Shown piece after piece: positions 36,833-46,365 of a stretch of DNA of 64,000 nt (positions within the stretch are counted from its first letter, which is position 1; each line of letters begins with the position of its first letter). The stretch spans positions 124,001 through 188,000 of the forward strand of contig JBNJFY010000003.1 in the NCBI GenBank assembly GCA_051747265.1, read 5' to 3'. The DNA comes from JBNJFY01 sp051747265 (lineage in GTDB: Bacteria > Bacteroidota > Rhodothermia > Balneolales > Balneolaceae). The position numbers and the translations under genes are program-made. The notes under the pieces were generated by a model, which was not told the origin of the DNA, did no database searches, and saw only the letters and a list, made by a program, of their open reading frames with translations.

Positions 36833-37720
36833 ATGAATGGAACAGGGCTACGGTTAAAACAGCAGGTACTGGGTTCGCTGTTTCTTTGGATAGCGATGGC
36901 AATGCCGATGTTAAGTACAGCACAACAGCTGGAAGGGGATAGCTGGGATGATGTTAAAGATAAGGGTGAAGGCACCATTGTATTGACGTATATCCAGACG
37001 CCGGCCTTTACTTATGAGCAGGATGGAGAGCTTACCGGTATTTGTGTTGATATCATGGAAAGCTTCGTCAACTTCGTGGAAAAAACGCATAATGTGACTT
37101 TAAATGTGGAGTACGTAGAAGGGGATAACTTTTCTAGCTACTACCAATCGATGACCCAAGCGAAGGGAGGCGTATTCGGTTTGGCCAATACAACGATCAC
37201 CGAGGAACGTAAACAAGAAGTCGATTTTTCGCCTCACTTTATTACCAATATCGCCATTTTGGTTACGCATAATAGCGTACCTGATTTGACATCAATGAAT
37301 GCCATTGGCGAGCAATTTGCCGGGATGAAGGCATTCGCTCCATCTGGGTCTATTCATTTTCAACGAATCCAGGATATCAAGGAACAGTATTATCCCGGAT
37401 TAGAGATTGAGATTGTGCCTTCCAGTAAAAGTGGACTGGATCGCATTAATAATGGGGAAAAGGCATTTTCCTATCAGGATATCGCGCTTTTCTGGAATTA
37501 TAAGGAAAAAGGCTATCCCATTAAACGGCATGCGACCGGTGATAAAAGTTCGGAAAAGTTTGGAATTATGATGCCCCGAGGTTCCGACTGGACCCCCATT
37601 ATGGAAGATTTTTTCGCCATGGGTAATGGTTTTAAATCCACATCCATTTACCGAAGCAGTTTGGTTAAACACCTGGGCCCCGAAGTATTGGAGATGTTAC
37701 AGATGAGCAGCGGAAATTAA
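36833..37720 (+). CDS. Periplasmic solute-binding protein (SBP family 3-like)
   Basis: 295 aa. Signal peptide about 1-31 (ending MLSTAQQ). The mature part, KGEGTIVLTYIQTPAFTYEQDGELTGICVDIMESFVNFVE...NVEYVEGDNFSSYYQSMTQAKGGVFGLANTTITEERKQEVDFSPHFITNIAILV, follows the amino-acid-binding (SBP_bac_3) fold. No permease or ATPase is adjacent, so it may serve a remote transporter or act as a sensor. It stands alone, with a bidirectional terminator 38 bp after its stop. Confidence 0.85.
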   Translation: MNGTGLRLKQQVLGSLFLWIAMAMPMLSTAQQLEGDSWDDVKDKGEGTIVLTYIQTPAFTYEQDGELTGICVDIMESFVNFVEKTHNVTLNVEYVEGDNFSSYYQSMTQAKGGVFGLANTTITEERKQEVDFSPHFITNIAILVTHNSVPDLTSMNAIGEQFAGMKAFAPSGSIHFQRIQDIKEQYYPGLEIEIVPSSKSGLDRINNGEKAFSYQDIALFWNYKEKGYPIKRHATGDKSSEKFGIMMPRGSDWTPIMEDFFAMGNGFKSTSIYRSSLVKHLGPEVLEMLQMSSGN

Positions 37721-37757
37721 AGGTATCACAGACTTAGACTTACACTGTAAAAAAAAC

Positions 37758-37790
37758 AAAGCCCCGCTTGAGTTCAGCAAGCGGGGCTTT
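37758..37790. terminator. Bidirectional terminator between convergent genes
   Basis: Thirteen-base-pair stem AAAGCCCCGCTTG / CAAGCGGGGCTTT with a seven-base loop. The A-rich run on its left makes it strongest for leftward transcripts of the Dabb gene; the right arm ends in only three T for the rightward gene. Confidence 0.85.
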
Positions 37791-37819
37791 GCTATAAATG
37801 GAGGGAAATTACTACAGAG

Positions 37820-38131
37820 CTACATATCGACATTGTAATCTACAACAATGCGTTCTGTGGCAACACTTTCTATAAACTCTACGGCTTGTTTGTGATGGGC
37901 ATTTCGATTGTACATGGTCATACTAATTTCGGTTTCGAAATCTGAAATGGCTACCACATCGTAAGCGTCATCATCGTCTTCATTGACATTTATTCCCACT
38001 TCAATTCGGTGTAAATCTTCAATGTGCCGTTTCAACCCCTCCAACATCATCTTCATTTTCTGGGCATTCTTCTCCTTGGTTGATCCTTCGGCTTCGTCTT
38101 TTAATTTCCACATAACTACATGTCGAATCAT
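37820..38131 (-). CDS. Dabb-family (stress-responsive A/B barrel) protein
   Basis: 103 aa from ATG at 38129-38131, chosen over the 25-codon-longer frame because GGAAGGA lies directly upstream and MIRHVVMWKLKDEAEG is the family's usual N-terminus. The pattern HVVMWKLK...KMKMMLEGLKRHIEDLHRIEVGIN...DVVAISDFETEISMTMYNRNAHHKQAVEFIESV matches the dimeric alpha/beta-barrel Dabb fold with its conserved C-terminal HP.H-like segment. Function within the family is varied (stress proteins, polyketide cyclases). Confidence 0.87.
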   Translation of the reverse strand: MIRHVVMWKLKDEAEGSTKEKNAQKMKMMLEGLKRHIEDLHRIEVGINVNEDDDDAYDVVAISDFETEISMTMYNRNAHHKQAVEFIESVATERIVVDYNVDM

Positions 38132-38413
38132 AATATAGTCCTTCCAAACAATTAGTATGAACTTCTTAGGCAGTGCACAGAAAAGCACCGCAAGTTGGAA
38201 ATGCATTTATTTCAAAGTTGATGAATGCCAGAACTATAGTCAAGAAAAGTTGGCTATTGGAATTTTAATTTTGCTAACGATTTTTACCTATTGGGGGTGA
38301 TAGCTAAATGTGTGTAGTACATTATCCCTCATCAGCAATAGGTTATTCCTGTACAGTTAGTATGACTAAATTGCGACATCATCCTAATCAGCATTAACAG
38401 AGATGAAATAACT

Positions 38414-40471
38414 ATGTTGGATACCTTCTTTACACCCAAAGGGGTGGCGGTCATTGGCGCATCACGGAATCCCCATAAACTTGGTTATGGAGTAGTGCGC
38501 AATCTGATTGAATACCATTATCAGGGCGCGATCTATCCCATCAATCGCTCGGCCAGCGAAATACTGGGGCATACCTGCTATTCGGATATCTCCGAAGTTC
38601 CCGATCCGGTGGATCTGGCCGTATTAGTTGTTCCGGCACCCATTGTACCTCGAACATTACAAGATTGTGGGGAGCGAGGTATTCGCCACGCGATAGTGGT
38701 TAGCGGGGGATTTGCGGAAAGTGGTCCAGAAGGTAAGGCTTTGGAAGAGGAGCTCTTGAGCGTTGCCAAGGAGTATGGAATCCGGGTAATTGGTCCCAAC
38801 TGTATAGGAACTATTGATACTCACACGCCGGTCAATTCCACATTTGTAGTGGGCATGCCCGAGCAAGGGGAGATCGGTTTTTCCTCCCAATCCGGGGCCA
38901 TGGTTGCCGCGGTAATTGATTGGGCTCGGGGAGCGGGAGTTGGCTTTTCGCGTATCGTAAGCTTGGGCAATCAAATTGATGTGAATGAAACCCAGATGGT
39001 GGAGGCTATACGGTCGGATCGACACACCAAAGTAATTACCGCCTATATCGAAGGCGTATCCGACGGGCGAGCATTTTTAGAGATGGCTCGAACTACGGCT
39101 AAGCAAAAACCATTTGTGGTTCTAAAAGGAGGCCATGGCGAAAGTGGAGCCAAAGCGGTAGCTTCTCACACCGGAGCACTAGCCGGATCCTCGGAGGCGT
39201 ATGAAGCGGCATTTCGGCGGGCGGGTATTCAACACGCGGCCACCATGGAAGAAATGTTCGACTGGGCGCGGGCTTTGGCCTGGCAACCCCTGCCCAAAGG
39301 GAAACGGGTTGCCGTACTAACCAACGCCGGTGGCCCCGCTATTTTAGCGGTGGACGCGATGGAAGAAAAAGGGTTGGAACTGGCTCCATTAACCGATGCC
39401 ACCCGCGAATTTTTGAAAAGTCGTTTGCCTCGCGCGGCCAGCATATCCAATCCGGTGGATATTTTAGCCGGATCCGGGCCGGGAACGTACGCGGTAGCGC
39501 TGGATGCCTTATTAACCGACGAAACGGTAGATGCTGTGGTGGTCATACAGGCGCCGCAAGATTGGTTCTTGCCAGCCAGTTTGGCCGAAGTGGTGGGGGA
39601 AGTATCTGGTGTGCATGATAAACCGGTGATCGCTTCCATAATGGGGAAAGCCTCGGTGGATGAGGCGCTGGCTGTGTTACACAAACGCAAAGTTCCCAAT
39701 GTGGCCTTCCCCGAGCGAGTAGCGTCGATCATCGCGGCCATGGTTGAGCGGAGGCAGTGGTTGGAAACCAATCAAAATCAACCAGAGTGGGAAGAGCTTG
39801 ATGTAACCGGGGATGTGGGGGAAGCGATCAATCAGGAAAATTGGCGGAGTGTATTGGAAGCGTACGGAATTGCCTTTCCACCGGAGGGAAGAGCCGAATC
39901 TGTACAAGAAGCACAAGCCAAAGCTTCGGAAATCGGCTATCCGGTGGTACTTAAGCTGATCTCTGATTCCATAACCCACAAGAGTGATATTGGGGGAGTA
40001 AGACTCAATATTGAAAATAAGGAGCAGGTGGCATCGGCATTTGCGGAGATTGAGCAAGCCGCCAATGAGGCCGGAGGTGACTTCCAGGGGGTACTTATTC
40101 AACCTTTGTTGGAGGGAGGCCAAGAGGTTATTCTGGGATTAAAGCAAGACCAGCAATTTGGGCCAACCGTTTTATTTGGAACCGGCGGAGTAGATGTAGA
40201 GCTGCTCAAAGATGTAGCTATTGACTTGGCGCCACTTAACGACGAACAGGCTGAGGACCTGATAAATAGAACCCGGGCAGGCGCCAAGTTGGATGGCTGG
40301 CGAAATATTCCCAAAGCGGATCGAGCCACCGTGGTGAAATACCTAAAACACATAGCGGCTTTGGCGGAGCAGCACCCGGAGATTCAAGAATTGGAGATCA
40401 ACCCTTTATACGTATTGCCCGAAGGGAAAGGGGCATACGCGGTGGATGTACGCGGCTTTAAATCAGAGTGA
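38414..40471 (+). CDS. ADP-forming acetate/acyl-CoA synthetase (alpha-beta fusion)
   Basis: 685 aa. Domain order: CoA-binding Rossmann domain (GVAVIGASRNPHKLGYGVVRNL, about 8-100), succinyl-CoA-ligase-like domains (about 145-430) with the SHTGALAGSSEAYEAAFRRAG motif whose H252 should be the phosphorylated histidine, and a C-terminal ATP-grasp part (about 470-685: GYPVVLKLISDSITHKSDIGGVRLNI, QPLLEGGQEVILGLKQDQQFGPTVLFGTGG, ELEINPLYVL). It interconverts acyl-CoA + ADP + phosphate and acid + ATP + CoA, giving substrate-level ATP or activating acids. Single gene; substrate range cannot be told. Protein acetyltransferase (Pat) fusions of this family carry an extra GNAT domain, absent here. Confidence 0.92.
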   Translation: MLDTFFTPKGVAVIGASRNPHKLGYGVVRNLIEYHYQGAIYPINRSASEILGHTCYSDISEVPDPVDLAVLVVPAPIVPRTLQDCGERGIRHAIVVSGGFAESGPEGKALEEELLSVAKEYGIRVIGPNCIGTIDTHTPVNSTFVVGMPEQGEIGFSSQSGAMVAAVIDWARGAGVGFSRIVSLGNQIDVNETQMVEAIRSDRHTKVITAYIEGVSDGRAFLEMARTTAKQKPFVVLKGGHGESGAKAVASHTGALAGSSEAYEAAFRRAGIQHAATMEEMFDWARALAWQPLPKGKRVAVLTNAGGPAILAVDAMEEKGLELAPLTDATREFLKSRLPRAASISNPVDILAGSGPGTYAVALDALLTDETVDAVVVIQAPQDWFLPASLAEVVGEVSGVHDKPVIASIMGKASVDEALAVLHKRKVPNVAFPERVASIIAAMVERRQWLETNQNQPEWEELDVTGDVGEAINQENWRSVLEAYGIAFPPEGRAESVQEAQAKASEIGYPVVLKLISDSITHKSDIGGVRLNIENKEQVASAFAEIEQAANEAGGDFQGVLIQPLLEGGQEVILGLKQDQQFGPTVLFGTGGVDVELLKDVAIDLAPLNDEQAEDLINRTRAGAKLDGWRNIPKADRATVVKYLKHIAALAEQHPEIQELEINPLYVLPEGKGAYAVDVRGFKSE

Positions 40472-40616
40472 TCGCCATAGCAAAGTGAGGGCGCATTTCA
40501 GCAAAAAGGGTAGATAAAAAAAAGAAAGGCAGCCAGTCAGACTACCTTTCTCAGAGGGGACCTATGTCTAGATGTGTGTCTAGATAGGTTCGTCGGGGAT
40601 ATATATTCTTAAAGAT

Positions 40617-41267
40617 CTATTTTGAAGCTAATAGCTTAGCTATTCCGTCATGTCCTCGATGCGTTGCCCAGTCCAGTGCTGTTTCACCATTTGATGATGT
40701 TTGATTTACGTCAGCACCGGCATTGATCAGAGCAGTTACAATCTTTGCGTGCCCTTTCCCTGCGGCATACATCAGCGGAGTAATATCATTGCTATCTTTG
40801 ATATTTACATCAGCTCCATTATTCAGGAGACTTAATACACTATTTAAAGAACCTTTCGTGGCGGCAGCGTGCAATGCTGTTGTTCCGTTGCCACTTTTCA
40901 TGTTGGGATCAACTATTTCATGTTGAAGTAACGCATCCAACGCTTGATAATTGTTCTTGAATGAAGCAAGAATTAAAGCCGTATTTCCATCGGATGTTTT
41001 ATAGTTGGGATCCGCTCCATTAGATAGTAATACGTTTATGACCCCCGGTTTATTTTTAATCGCCGCATACATTAATGCAGATTTACCAGAATGGTCGGTA
41101 CTATTGGGATCCGCGCCACGCTGAATCAATGTTTCAACGCGATTGGGGCCTGATAATGCACAGGCTCGCAACAACTCATCGTCAGACGCTTTGTCATCGG
41201 TAGTTGCGAACGCCAAACTACTAATCAGTAATGTAAAGAGCAGTAAATATGATGAAAATTTAAACAT
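40617..41267 (-). CDS. Exported ankyrin-repeat protein
   Basis: 216 aa. Signal peptide about 1-21 (LLISSLAFA). It then has five to six ankyrin repeats of about 33 residues, each with the G-ADPN.....G.TAL..A....N pattern (RGADPNSTDHSGKSALMYAA, NGADPNYKTSDGNTALILAS, and so on) up to the C-terminus. It is periplasmic; such short ankyrin proteins mediate protein contacts. No neighbour suggests a partner. Confidence 0.9.
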   Translation of the reverse strand: MFKFSSYLLLFTLLISSLAFATTDDKASDDELLRACALSGPNRVETLIQRGADPNSTDHSGKSALMYAAIKNKPGVINVLLSNGADPNYKTSDGNTALILASFKNNYQALDALLQHEIVDPNMKSGNGTTALHAAATKGSLNSVLSLLNNGADVNIKDSNDITPLMYAAGKGHAKIVTALINAGADVNQTSSNGETALDWATHRGHDGIAKLLASK

Positions 41268-41661
41268 GAATCTCTTGAACGTTTAAAACTTTGCCAGCAA
41301 AACGAACAACCATTGCCCGTCTCCTGATTGCGCTGCAAATATAGAAAAGTGATCTGCATCATTTCATTTAGAAAGATCCTAACCTTGTAAAATCGATAGA
41401 ATAACTGCATGCTCTTTTCAAAGTCGGTGCCTTATGGATTAAAGTGTTTGGCGGTAAATCGCTTAAATGATAAGGGAAATCGATTATTTTGGGGCACTAT
41501 CAAAAACCATGACAGGCAATGAGTAAAATCATATTGAATGTTAATCCCTGTAAACCGATGGGTGGATGAGAAATCCTTAATCTATTGAACGATTCTAAGC
41601 TTGAATTTTTTATTACTAGTGATCGTCACACACAATGTAAGCCATTAATAAAACAAGCTTT
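41268..41661. other. Divergent intergenic region upstream of aconitase and ankyrin genes
   Basis: 394 bp between divergent genes, AT-rich, expected to contain both promoters. No distinct palindrome, leader or RNA is recognised. Confidence 0.45.
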
Positions 41662-43620
41662 ATGAGTTCACCAATGAACGTAACGCAGAAACTGATCCAC
41701 AGCCATCTGGTGGATGGGGAGATGGTTCCTGGGGAAGAGATTGGGATAAGAATTGATCAAACCCTCACGCAAGATGCAACCGGTACCATGGTAATGTTGG
41801 AACTGGAAGCCATGGAGTTAGAAGAGGCACAAACCGAATTATCCTGCCAGTATGTTGATCATAATTTACTTCAAACCGATTACAAGAATCCGGACGATCA
41901 TGTCTTTTTGAAATCCGCTGCTGAAAAATTCGGCATGTGGTTTAGTCGTCCGGGAAATGGAGTCAGTCATCCCATTGAAACCGAACGTTTTGCCATTCCC
42001 GGTAAAACGCTGGCCGGATCCGATAGTCACACGCCCGCCTCCGGTTGTATGGGGATGTTGGCCATCGGTGCCGGAGGGTTGGATGTAGCATTTGCCATTG
42101 CCGGTGAACCCATGTACATGAAAATGCCCAAAGTGTTGGGTGTTGAACTTAAGGGCGAACTACCTGACTGGGTGAGTGCTAAGGATGTGGTGCTGGAACT
42201 GCTACGCCGTTATGATGTGGACGGGGCCACCGGGTATGTCATTGAATACTTTGGCGAAGGTTTGAAGAACTTGTCTACCATGGATCGGCACGTGATTGCC
42301 AATATGGGAACAGAGATGGGCGCTACCAGTACCGTATTCCCCGCGGATGGAGAAGTGCGACGGTTTATGGAAGCCCAAGGCCGTGGAGAAGATTATGCTG
42401 AGCTAGTGGCCGATGAAGGTGCTGAATACGACAACTATGAAGAGCTGATTCTGGATGACGTAGAGCCGCTTATCGCTTTACCCAGCAGCCCGGGCAATGT
42501 GGTTCCGGTGCGTGAAGTGGAGGGTAAGGACATTTATCAATCTTATGTGGGGTCATCGGCGAATCCCGGATACCGTGATTTCTGGATGGCCGGCGAAATT
42601 GTAAAAGGTAAAACCGTTCACGATAACGTATCCTGGGATATCAACCCCACATCGCGCCAGATTATTGAGAATATGGTTAAGAATGACGTCATGTTTAATC
42701 TGGTGCAATCGGGTGCGCGGATTCACCAAGCCGGATGCAACGGCTGTATCGGGATGGGACAGGCACCAGCATCCGGACAAAACAGTTTGCGTACCGTTCC
42801 CCGGAACTTTCCGGATCGGTCCGGGACGCCTGAAGATGCCGTTTTTCTGGTGAGTCCGGAGACCGCCGCGGCATCGGCATTGACTGGTAAAATAACCGAT
42901 CCGCGTGATCTGGAGGATCTTTATAACATGAGCTATCCTCAATTTGAAGAGCCGGATAAACTGATTGTGAATACCGAGATGCTTACCCCACCGGTTTCCA
43001 AACAAAAGCGTGGCGAAATAAAGAAAGGACCCAATATTTCTACCATGCCAGATTTCACCGAATTGGAGGACTTCGAGGTTCCCGTACTACTGAAAATGGG
43101 TGATGATATCTCCACCGATGAAATTCTTCGAGCCGGCGCAGAAGTGCTGCCTTATCGCAGTAATATCCCTGAAATCAGTAAATTCACCTTGGATGTGGTA
43201 GATAAGAACTTCCATGATCGAGCTATTGAAGCGAAAGATAATCATGGCGGTCATGTGGTGATTGCCGGAGAAAATTACGCACAAGGATCCAGCCGGGAGC
43301 ATGCCGCCATTGCGCCCCGGTACCTGGGGCAACGTGCGGTATTGGCTAAAAGCTACGCGCGTATAGGCTGGCAGAATTTGGTCAACTTTGGGATTCCGCC
43401 ACTGGAGTTCCGGAACCACGAGGATTACGCAAATCTCGATCAGGGAGATACCCTGAACATTGAAAATATTCGCGCACAACTGAGCAGTGGACAAGAAGTA
43501 ACGGTTTCCAATGTGACCAAAGGCTCCGAGTTTACCGTTACCCACAGTCTGAGCGACCGTCAGGTGGATATTATGCTAGCTGGTGGACAGATTAGCTATT
43601 TTAAAAAGAATAAAAACTAA
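41662..43620 (+). CDS. acn: Aconitate hydratase (compact Aquifex-type), with altered GSCTN motif
   Basis: 652 aa, shorter than AcnA/AcnB and of the compact aconitase form with the swivel domain at the C-terminus. Visible motifs: AGSDSHTPASGCMGMLAIGAGGLDVAFA (about 118-145), HQAGCNGCIGMGQ with C359 and C362 as two Fe-S ligands, and NYAQGSSREHAAIAPRYLGQRAVLAKSYARIG of the swivel domain (substrate-binding S and R). The usual third ligand lies in GSCTN; here the aligned stretch is QSYVGSSANPG, with Ser at 299. The enzyme should isomerise citrate to isocitrate in the TCA cycle, but the missing Cys makes activity worth testing. A 3-isopropylmalate dehydratase role is less likely given the single-chain layout. 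Confidence 0.88.
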   Translation: MSSPMNVTQKLIHSHLVDGEMVPGEEIGIRIDQTLTQDATGTMVMLELEAMELEEAQTELSCQYVDHNLLQTDYKNPDDHVFLKSAAEKFGMWFSRPGNGVSHPIETERFAIPGKTLAGSDSHTPASGCMGMLAIGAGGLDVAFAIAGEPMYMKMPKVLGVELKGELPDWVSAKDVVLELLRRYDVDGATGYVIEYFGEGLKNLSTMDRHVIANMGTEMGATSTVFPADGEVRRFMEAQGRGEDYAELVADEGAEYDNYEELILDDVEPLIALPSSPGNVVPVREVEGKDIYQSYVGSSANPGYRDFWMAGEIVKGKTVHDNVSWDINPTSRQIIENMVKNDVMFNLVQSGARIHQAGCNGCIGMGQAPASGQNSLRTVPRNFPDRSGTPEDAVFLVSPETAAASALTGKITDPRDLEDLYNMSYPQFEEPDKLIVNTEMLTPPVSKQKRGEIKKGPNISTMPDFTELEDFEVPVLLKMGDDISTDEILRAGAEVLPYRSNIPEISKFTLDVVDKNFHDRAIEAKDNHGGHVVIAGENYAQGSSREHAAIAPRYLGQRAVLAKSYARIGWQNLVNFGIPPLEFRNHEDYANLDQGDTLNIENIRAQLSSGQEVTVSNVTKGSEFTVTHSLSDRQVDIMLAGGQISYFKKNKN

Positions 43621-43801
43621 TCCACGGTTATACTTGGGGATTTAACCAATCGGTCAATTAAGCAATCCTAATGGTTGCTATGAATGATTCGTAGATAGAA
43701 CTCATTTATGTAATAGCTAATTGTAAGTGATAGAAATATCCTCATAAGCGTTGAATCTACCATCCCATGGATTCAATTCTTATATGTCCCGATCCCCTAA
43801 T

Positions 43802-43838
43802 GCGCCTCGGCTTGAAACGTCGGGGCGTGTTTTATTTT
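43802..43838 (+). terminator. Probable terminator downstream of aconitase gene
   Basis: GCGCCTCGGC and GTCGGGGCGT form a wobble-rich stem around TTGAAAC, followed by TTTTATTTT. It is 181 bp after the aconitase stop, so the assignment is tentative. Confidence 0.5.
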
Positions 43839-43902
43839 AAAAAGTATGTCTTCGCTATACCGGTTGCCCATAAAGTCAGCCAAGTATCTGAATGCGCTGA
43901 AT

Positions 43903-43940
43903 AAAAAAAGCCGACCTGTTGGTAACAGATCGGCTTTTTT
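43903..43940. terminator. Bidirectional terminator before CocE-type hydrolase stop
   Basis: AAAAAAAGCCGA(C)CTGTT and AACAG(A)TCGGCTTTTTT form a long stem with one mismatch and a GGT loop. A- and T-runs flank it, so it can stop transcription from both sides; it is 15 bp beyond the leftward hydrolase gene's stop. Confidence 0.88.
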
Positions 43941-43955
43941 GCATCAAAGGAAATA

Positions 43956-45824
43956 CTATTTCAAGATATCCACTTCAATATTGGTAGGGTATTGGACATT
44001 GTGATATACCCGGTGGGTCTGTTTGGTGAAATCAGACAGATCCGCTTCAAAGATGTTCTCTACATAAGTTTGGGGGTTTCGATCGATGTAAGGAAACCAG
44101 GTACTTTGAATCTGAATCTGGATTTTATGTCCTTTTTTGAACGTGTGGTATACATCCTGTAAAGGTAGATCCACGTAAGTGACCTTACCCGGCGTAAAGG
44201 GCTCCGGCTTTTCGTAGCTGTTGCGGAATCGCCCGCGAATAACTTCGCTACGCACCATCTGATGATAATTATCCAACTCAACACCTTCCGGGATGGCGTC
44301 GCCTTCTTCTACCGAGGGCGGATATACATCAATAAGTTTAACCACCCAATCCGCGGCCGTACCGGTGGTAGCCACATGCAGATTAGCCAGGATTTCACCG
44401 GCCAAGGTTACATCCTCTTCCAATACCTCCGTTTCAAAGGTCAGCACATCGGGGCGACGTGCCGCAAAACGCTGATCATCGGTCATAAAGGGACGAGGAG
44501 TGAATACTATTTTTTGCTCCTCTACATAGGGAACCGGTTTATCGGGATCACTCACATATTTTGAGTAGTGAGACGACTCATCAGTTGGCTTCTGGTTATT
44601 TAAAGAACCATCGCCATGCACATACCAGGTTTTTTTCTGAGCGTTTTTAGGGGGCCAGGTATCAAAAGAGCTCCACATTTTCTTACCGGTATCAAAGACA
44701 TACGCCTCAGGAAGCTGGGCATCTTGGCCATCTTTGAGGTGCTGACGGAAAAACGGGGCCTCGATATCTCGTTGATATTGATGGGAGAGACTGTCTCCAA
44801 AATGGATCTCCCCAACCAGTTGATGTTGGCGTAATCGAGCCCAATCGCCGTGGCTCCATGGGCCCATGACCAGCATATTATTGGCTTCGGGATTATTTTT
44901 TTCGATGGTTTTATAAGTGTTTAAAGGGCCATAAAGGTCTTCTGCGTCGAACCAACCACCGACGACCATTACATTGTGATCAATTCCTTTTAAATGAGGT
45001 AGGATATTACGCTTTTGCCAAAACTCATCGTAGTTGGGATGGGCGGCTAACTCGTTCCAGAAGAAATTATCTTCGCGAAAATAGTTTTTGGTATTCTTTT
45101 GGACGCCCAGCTTGTCTTTATAGAAATAATATCCGTCTTGCGTACCCACATCCGGGAAATCATACCACGCGGTATCCGTGGGGCCTTCATGCTGGATCCC
45201 GAACAGTGGCGTTACATACCAATAGCTTTGCAGGTAGGCGCCATGATGGTGAAAATCATCAAAAAAGAAATCGGAAATAGGGGCTTGGGGCGAAGAAGCA
45301 ACCAAAGCCGGATGAGCGTCAGGCAGACCGGCAGTGGTGTAAAATCCAGGGTAAGAAATTCCCCATTGACCAACGTTCCCATTGTTATTGGGAATGTTAT
45401 TGATTAACCATTCCACCGTATCGTAGGTGTCTGAGCTTTCATCAATACCATCGGGGCCGGGAATATTAGGCGTCATCGTGGTATAATCACCTTCCGACAT
45501 CCAACGACCGCGGACATCCTGGCAGACAAAAATATATCCCTCGGAAACCATCCATGGATTTCCCAGACTGCGCGGCATTTTATCTTCACCATAGGGACGG
45601 CAACTGTAAGGTGTGCGCTTCATCAAGATGGGATATTCTTGACTTTGGTCTTTGGGGGCATAAACAGTGGTATGGAGTTTTACTCCATCGCGCATTTCCA
45701 CTTGATACTCTTTCTTGGTGTAATCATCCTCGGTAAAAGCTTGTTGGGCGCTTAGCATTGAGGGGAGAGTCACCAGAAAAGCAAGAGTGGCGACTAGATA
45801 TCGAAAATGAGTCAGTGACTGCAT
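43956..45824 (-). CDS. CocE/NonD-family serine hydrolase, exported
   Basis: 622 aa. Signal peptide about 1-27 (SMLSAQQ). The N-terminal X-Pro dipeptidyl-peptidase (S15) alpha/beta-hydrolase domain begins KKEYQVEMRDGVKLHTTVYAP. The nucleophile is S157 in GQWGISYPGF; the acid is probably Asp in VGGWFDAEDLYGP and the base His in GPWSHGDWAR. A beta-sandwich C-terminal domain (about 430-622) completes the family layout. It acts on acyl, ester or proline-peptide substrates in the periplasm. Isolated gene. Confidence 0.92.
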   Translation of the reverse strand: MQSLTHFRYLVATLAFLVTLPSMLSAQQAFTEDDYTKKEYQVEMRDGVKLHTTVYAPKDQSQEYPILMKRTPYSCRPYGEDKMPRSLGNPWMVSEGYIFVCQDVRGRWMSEGDYTTMTPNIPGPDGIDESSDTYDTVEWLINNIPNNNGNVGQWGISYPGFYTTAGLPDAHPALVASSPQAPISDFFFDDFHHHGAYLQSYWYVTPLFGIQHEGPTDTAWYDFPDVGTQDGYYFYKDKLGVQKNTKNYFREDNFFWNELAAHPNYDEFWQKRNILPHLKGIDHNVMVVGGWFDAEDLYGPLNTYKTIEKNNPEANNMLVMGPWSHGDWARLRQHQLVGEIHFGDSLSHQYQRDIEAPFFRQHLKDGQDAQLPEAYVFDTGKKMWSSFDTWPPKNAQKKTWYVHGDGSLNNQKPTDESSHYSKYVSDPDKPVPYVEEQKIVFTPRPFMTDDQRFAARRPDVLTFETEVLEEDVTLAGEILANLHVATTGTAADWVVKLIDVYPPSVEEGDAIPEGVELDNYHQMVRSEVIRGRFRNSYEKPEPFTPGKVTYVDLPLQDVYHTFKKGHKIQIQIQSTWFPYIDRNPQTYVENIFEADLSDFTKQTHRVYHNVQYPTNIEVDILK

Positions 45825-46365
45825 ATCTCCGTGTATTGATTAAGGTTTGATCTAAACCAATTAACGAGTTCATAGCAGTGTTCTCAAGCTCGTAACGTAA
45901 AAAGCGGTAAATGAGACTAGAGGAATTGGGGAAATTGTCAGTATCACCTGTTAAACATATTTTTGGGTATGAACGAATAGTAAGCACCATTATATCTAAC
46001 TACAGATTTCCAATCCTCGTGTGGAACCAGCCGTTTGGCTTTTAGGCAGATCTTTCGGGGGCACTGGATAGCGATCTGGCTGCGGTGCCTATTCATCTGA
46101 TGTCAGTGGCGATCGGGTTGCGTTTTCTTCCTCTGGGGCTTACTCCGGGCATGCTTGGAGGCCATGGCAAATACACCGCCAAGAGTAGAACGTTCGTACG
46201 GAATTGCTAACGGTGAATTCGATTGCTATGACTGCTTTAATTAGCACACGTCTCCGCTTCGCTCAGACGCGCGCTGGTTTGTGATCAAAGTTAAGTATCG
46301 AGGCGTAACTTACGGCCGCTCTACCTTCCGGTTAGGTTGGAACCGAATACCCAATCCAGTAATTA
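45825..46365. other. Intergenic region with a possible decayed coding remnant
   Basis: 541 bp with no gene I can support. From about 46050 to 46210 the + strand reads DLSGALDSDLAAVPIHLMSVAIG and onward to a stop, with a richer base composition than the flanks and no start or family match. It may be the scar of a lost gene or may be chance. Confidence 0.35.

Noticed and set aside
40526..40552. Hairpin AGAAAGG / CCTTTCT after the acyl-CoA synthetase gene
   Set aside because: Short stem with a large loop and no T-run to its right; too weak to call a terminator.
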